Assembly (NCBI RefSeq): GCF_038051945.1
Contig: NZ_CP150302.1
Span: 4,650,001-4,714,000 of the forward strand
Reading direction: 5' to 3'
From: Paenibacillus sp. FSL H3-0469
GTDB lineage: Bacteria; Bacillota; Bacilli; Paenibacillales; Paenibacillaceae
DNA length: 64,000 bases
In this document: piece by piece, positions 61,678 to 64,000 of the stretch
Layout: each line of letters begins with the position of its first letter
Numbering within the stretch: position 1 is the first letter of the stretch
Notes under the pieces: model-generated
Databases searched by the model: none
What the model saw: the letters and a program-made list of their open reading frames with translations, nothing else
Told to the model about the DNA's origin: nothing
Program-made: the position numbers and the translations under genes

Positions 61678-61695
61678 GGCACGCATGTGCGTACC
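61678..61695. promoter_or_regulatory. Palindrome in the XRE/DUF6809 divergent region
   Basis: ACGCATGTGCGT (61681-61692) is perfectly palindromic and extends to 18 bp with one mismatched pair; a likely XRE operator. Confidence 0.45.
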
Positions 61696-61766
61696 GAGTT
61701 TCCTCTGTAATTATGCTACGCTGATGTATATCATAAATCTATAATGTAGCTTATAAAGGAGGCCCA

Positions 61767-62033
61767 ATGCCCAACATTCTCGAATCGCTATATCATGGTA
61801 GTCTATTTCCTAGTGAAGATATAATCTCCAAGGACCCCAATTATCGTCCGCTTAATGGTCAGATCACCGAATCTCTCGAAGCTTGGAAGCAGAAGCTGTC
61901 CGTGAGCGAGTTCGAGGAACTGGAGTCTTTATTGGAGCTATATTCACAAGTGCAGGGAATGGATATGACGGCTGCATTTGTGTCAGGGTTCAAGGTCGGT
62001 GCTATGACGATGATAGAAGTGCTGGTAGAGTAA
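61767..62033 (+). CDS. DUF6809-like small protein
   Basis: An 88-aa acidic helical protein (MPNILESLYHGSLFPSEDII, then EFEELESLLELYSQVQGMD and FVSGFKVGAMTMIEVL). The pattern, with a short N-terminal YHG and C-terminal GF..G...M, fits a family of small Firmicute proteins of unknown role, often near mobile or host-defence genes. AAAGGAGG precedes the ATG. Confidence 0.7.
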   Translation: MPNILESLYHGSLFPSEDIISKDPNYRPLNGQITESLEAWKQKLSVSEFEELESLLELYSQVQGMDMTAAFVSGFKVGAMTMIEVLVE

Positions 62034-62091
62034 GAGACCTGGGTAAGTGGTTCTATGTTAAAAACAAACAGCTTTGCTCTTCAATAGCGGG

Positions 62092-62892
62092 TTATCCCTC
62101 CCCATACCGCCCCACCGCCATCTCCGCCGACTTCAGCATACGCTGCTTGAGCTGCTCGCCCTGGGTGATCTTCACGCGCAGGCCCAGGAAGCGGATGCGG
62201 GAGAGCAGGAACTCGCTGTCGTCTCTCATGTAGTGTACGGTGATGTGGTAGATCCCCGTAGCTTCATCGAAGGACACGGACTTATCGAAGCAGGAGAAGG
62301 TGGACAAGATCCGCGACAGCTCGGCATTGTAGACAGGAATGACCTGAATGCAGGCCGATTCTCTCAGACCGTCCAGGAGCCGGGCGATCCGGGCCTTGAG
62401 GCCATCTATCCGGTGGGCGGGGATGGGAGCAGGTTCGGCAGACACGATGTTCCGCAGCTTGGTGGACATGAGTGAGCGCTGCCGGGTGCTGTACCACTGC
62501 AGATACCACTCCCGCTTATACATATTGTACTCCAGCTTGTGAGGGAAGCCGGACGGATCGGTCCGTTCCCCGCCATGCTTGATCGCATACGTGATCTGAA
62601 TTCCCTGATTCTCCATGATGATGCGGCGCAGGGGGCGGAGCAGCGGATGATAGACCTGGCGTTCCTTGCTGCGGGCTTTCTCGATAATGATCTCTCTTAC
62701 TTCAATAGAAGCTTCGGCCTCCAGCAGGAAATTCAGTTTACGTAAGGTCTCCATTGAAAAAGCTTCAGCCGCCGCCGGATGCCCCAGCATCGTCCTCAGC
62801 CAGGAACGCTCCTGCGAGGTCAGCGCCAGGGAGCCTGCTTCCTCCAGGCGGGAGATGATCTGGAAGTTGAATATTTTCTCAAAGGGATTCAT
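62092..62892 (-). CDS. WYL-domain transcriptional regulator, second of pair
   Basis: A 266-aa protein starting MNPFEKIFNFQIISRLEEAG with a WYL-type domain (about residues 100-180; HKLEYNMYKREWYLQWYSTR) and C-terminal extension, but without an obvious N-terminal HTH of its own. It overlaps the upstream WYL gene by 14 bases, implying translational coupling and perhaps hetero-oligomer formation. WYL regulators often respond to nucleic-acid or nucleotide ligands; target unknown. Confidence 0.85.
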   Translation of the reverse strand: MNPFEKIFNFQIISRLEEAGSLALTSQERSWLRTMLGHPAAAEAFSMETLRKLNFLLEAEASIEVREIIIEKARSKERQVYHPLLRPLRRIIMENQGIQITYAIKHGGERTDPSGFPHKLEYNMYKREWYLQWYSTRQRSLMSTKLRNIVSAEPAPIPAHRIDGLKARIARLLDGLRESACIQVIPVYNAELSRILSTFSCFDKSVSFDEATGIYHITVHYMRDDSEFLLSRIRFLGLRVKITQGEQLKQRMLKSAEMAVGRYGEG

Positions 62893-64000
62893 AGTAGCTC
62901 TTAATCTCCTTCCATTCCTCCATGAACTGCTTGCGCAGCCAGCGGGGCTCCAGAATCTCGCAGCTGGAGCCGAAGCTTCGCAGCCACGGCTTGATCTCAA
63001 AAATCTCGTTCACCATAATCTCGTACAGGAAGGTCGTATCGGATTCCTCCGTAATGGTTCCCCACTGCCCTTGCGCCTCCACCCGCTCCCGGATGAAGTT
63101 AGCGCCGGACCGGCTGGGATTATAGAATCGGACGGCCACCTTAACTGTACGGTTGGTATCCGTCACCCAGCTATACTCCAGCTGAGCCCCCAATTGCTGA
63201 AGTCTCTGCGCGAACTCCTCTTCTTCTACAGGCTCGCCCTCTTCAACCTGGGTCAGGCCGTCCATCCGCAGCTTCTTGATCCCCGTCCGGCTATGATAGC
63301 CGATCAGATACCAGCGCCCATACTGATGATCGTAGACGACACGCAGCGGAAGCAGACTGTCCGTAATCCCTGCCGATTCCCGCTCGAAGAGGGGGTTGGT
63401 ATTCTGGGAGGTGTAGTTCATGCCTTTTTTTGGCGACAGATAGAGGAATTTGATTCTCCGGCGCTGCTGAACCGCCCCGAAAATCGTATAGAGATGCGCT
63501 TCATCCAGAATCCGTGAATGGTAATGGTATTTGTAGCGGTGGGTCTCTGTGGCTTCGGGAAGAATGCCCCTTATCCGCAGCGCCTTCTTCAAGGTGTCAC
63601 GCAGCAAGTAGCCTTGGACAGACGGAATCTGCGTATTGGCAATGACATCTACATAATCGAACAGGTCGAGCAGCTCGTCATCCGTCAACTGGTCCAGCAG
63701 ATCGTTGGCGGCTTTGTAACGGTAAGGGCGCTTGTCATTCACTCTTACAATCACGCCGACCTCCTCCAGGTATTTCAGGTCTCCCCGGATGGTCTTCTCG
63801 TCCGGCAGCGGCGAATCGGCAGGCATCTGGTCACAGCAGCCGTCGTGCAGCTCCTTGGCCGTCAGCTCCTTGCTCTGAAGTGCTGTTAACAGCAGCGTAA
63901 GCCGGATGCTCTCCGTCTCCTTCAGCGATTTGGCCCGGAAAAGGAACAGGAGCAGCGGATCGGCAGATTCATAGTAATTATAGCGAAGCCAATCGGATAG
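62879..64000 (-). CDS. WYL-domain transcriptional regulator, 5' end outside window
   Basis: The frame is open to the last base of the window, so the ATG at 63826 is internal and the N terminus is missing. The visible part begins WLRYNYYESADPLLLF and continues with a helix-turn-helix (LTLLLTALQSKELTAKELHD, DEKTIRGDLKYLEEVGVIV), then a WYL domain (LLPLRVVYDHQYGRWYLIGY) and a WCX extension. It regulates unknown genes; the fused HTH makes it the DNA-binding member of the pair. Confidence 0.9.
   Translation of the reverse strand, partial: LSDWLRYNYYESADPLLLFLFRAKSLKETESIRLTLLLTALQSKELTAKELHDGCCDQMPADSPLPDEKTIRGDLKYLEEVGVIVRVNDKRPYRYKAANDLLDQLTDDELLDLFDYVDVIANTQIPSVQGYLLRDTLKKALRIRGILPEATETHRYKYHYHSRILDEAHLYTIFGAVQQRRRIKFLYLSPKKGMNYTSQNTNPLFERESAGITDSLLPLRVVYDHQYGRWYLIGYHSRTGIKKLRMDGLTQVEEGEPVEEEEFAQRLQQLGAQLEYSWVTDTNRTVKVAVRFYNPSRSGANFIRERVEAQGQWGTITEESDTTFLYEIMVNEIFEIKPWLRSFGSSCEILEPRWLRKQFMEEWKEIKSYYESL

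Overview
The window looks like a chromosomal segment of a Paenibacillus-type Firmicute. The backbone order trxB, glucokinase, rapZ, yvcK, whiA, HPr/Crh, clpP, tRNA-Arg, cggR-gapA-pgk-tpiA-gpmI-eno, secG, rnr, smpB, ssrA closely follows the Bacillus subtilis trxB-ssrA region. Strong AGGAGG ribosome binding sites, an S-layer-anchored polysaccharide lyase, several carbohydrate-uptake and degradation genes and CcpA-like cre sites also fit Paenibacillus. The genus is inferred from gene content, not from a database search.

Positions 1-27,330 are mostly housekeeping: redox (trxB), thiamin synthesis under a TPP riboswitch (thiC), a DUF1858/DUF438 hemerythrin-PAS pair behind an Fnr-like box, the glucokinase-rapZ-yvcK-whiA-HPr cluster, two secreted proteins, a GDSL hydrolase, clpP, and the glycolytic operon with a well-preserved CggR operator. 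It ends with secG, an RNase R carrying an unusually long Gly/Lys/Arg-rich tail, smpB and tmRNA.

The ssrA gene marks the start of an accessory zone. Its 3' end recurs twice downstream: a 36-bp exact copy near 31.8 kb and a degraded 92-bp copy near 33.4 kb. These copies bracket two modules: LysR/DASS transporter/aPGM-like phosphatase, and an ECF sigma/anti-sigma pair. Just after ssrA lie a fragment of a zeta-toxin-like ATPase and a solitary type I-C-like CRISPR repeat. No integrase survives, so the region reads as successive, decayed ssrA-targeted insertions.

Positions 33.5-64 kb are niche functions: an SDR/alpha-beta hydrolase fusion with a TetR regulator and matched operators, an MscS channel, a VOC protein, and a polysaccharide-utilisation locus (AraC-type sensor, LplB/YtcP/lipoprotein ABC importer, GH130 enzyme, 1.5-kilo-residue PL8 lyase with discoidin, Ig-like and SLH domains). 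Then come tandem-duplicated BaiN-like flavoproteins, a truncated GyrI-like remnant, a Doc/AbrB toxin-antitoxin pair, a YgbA-family protein, a two-component system divergent from a TVP38-family membrane protein, a secreted PL1 pectate lyase, small regulators and two tandem WYL regulators, the first running off the window.
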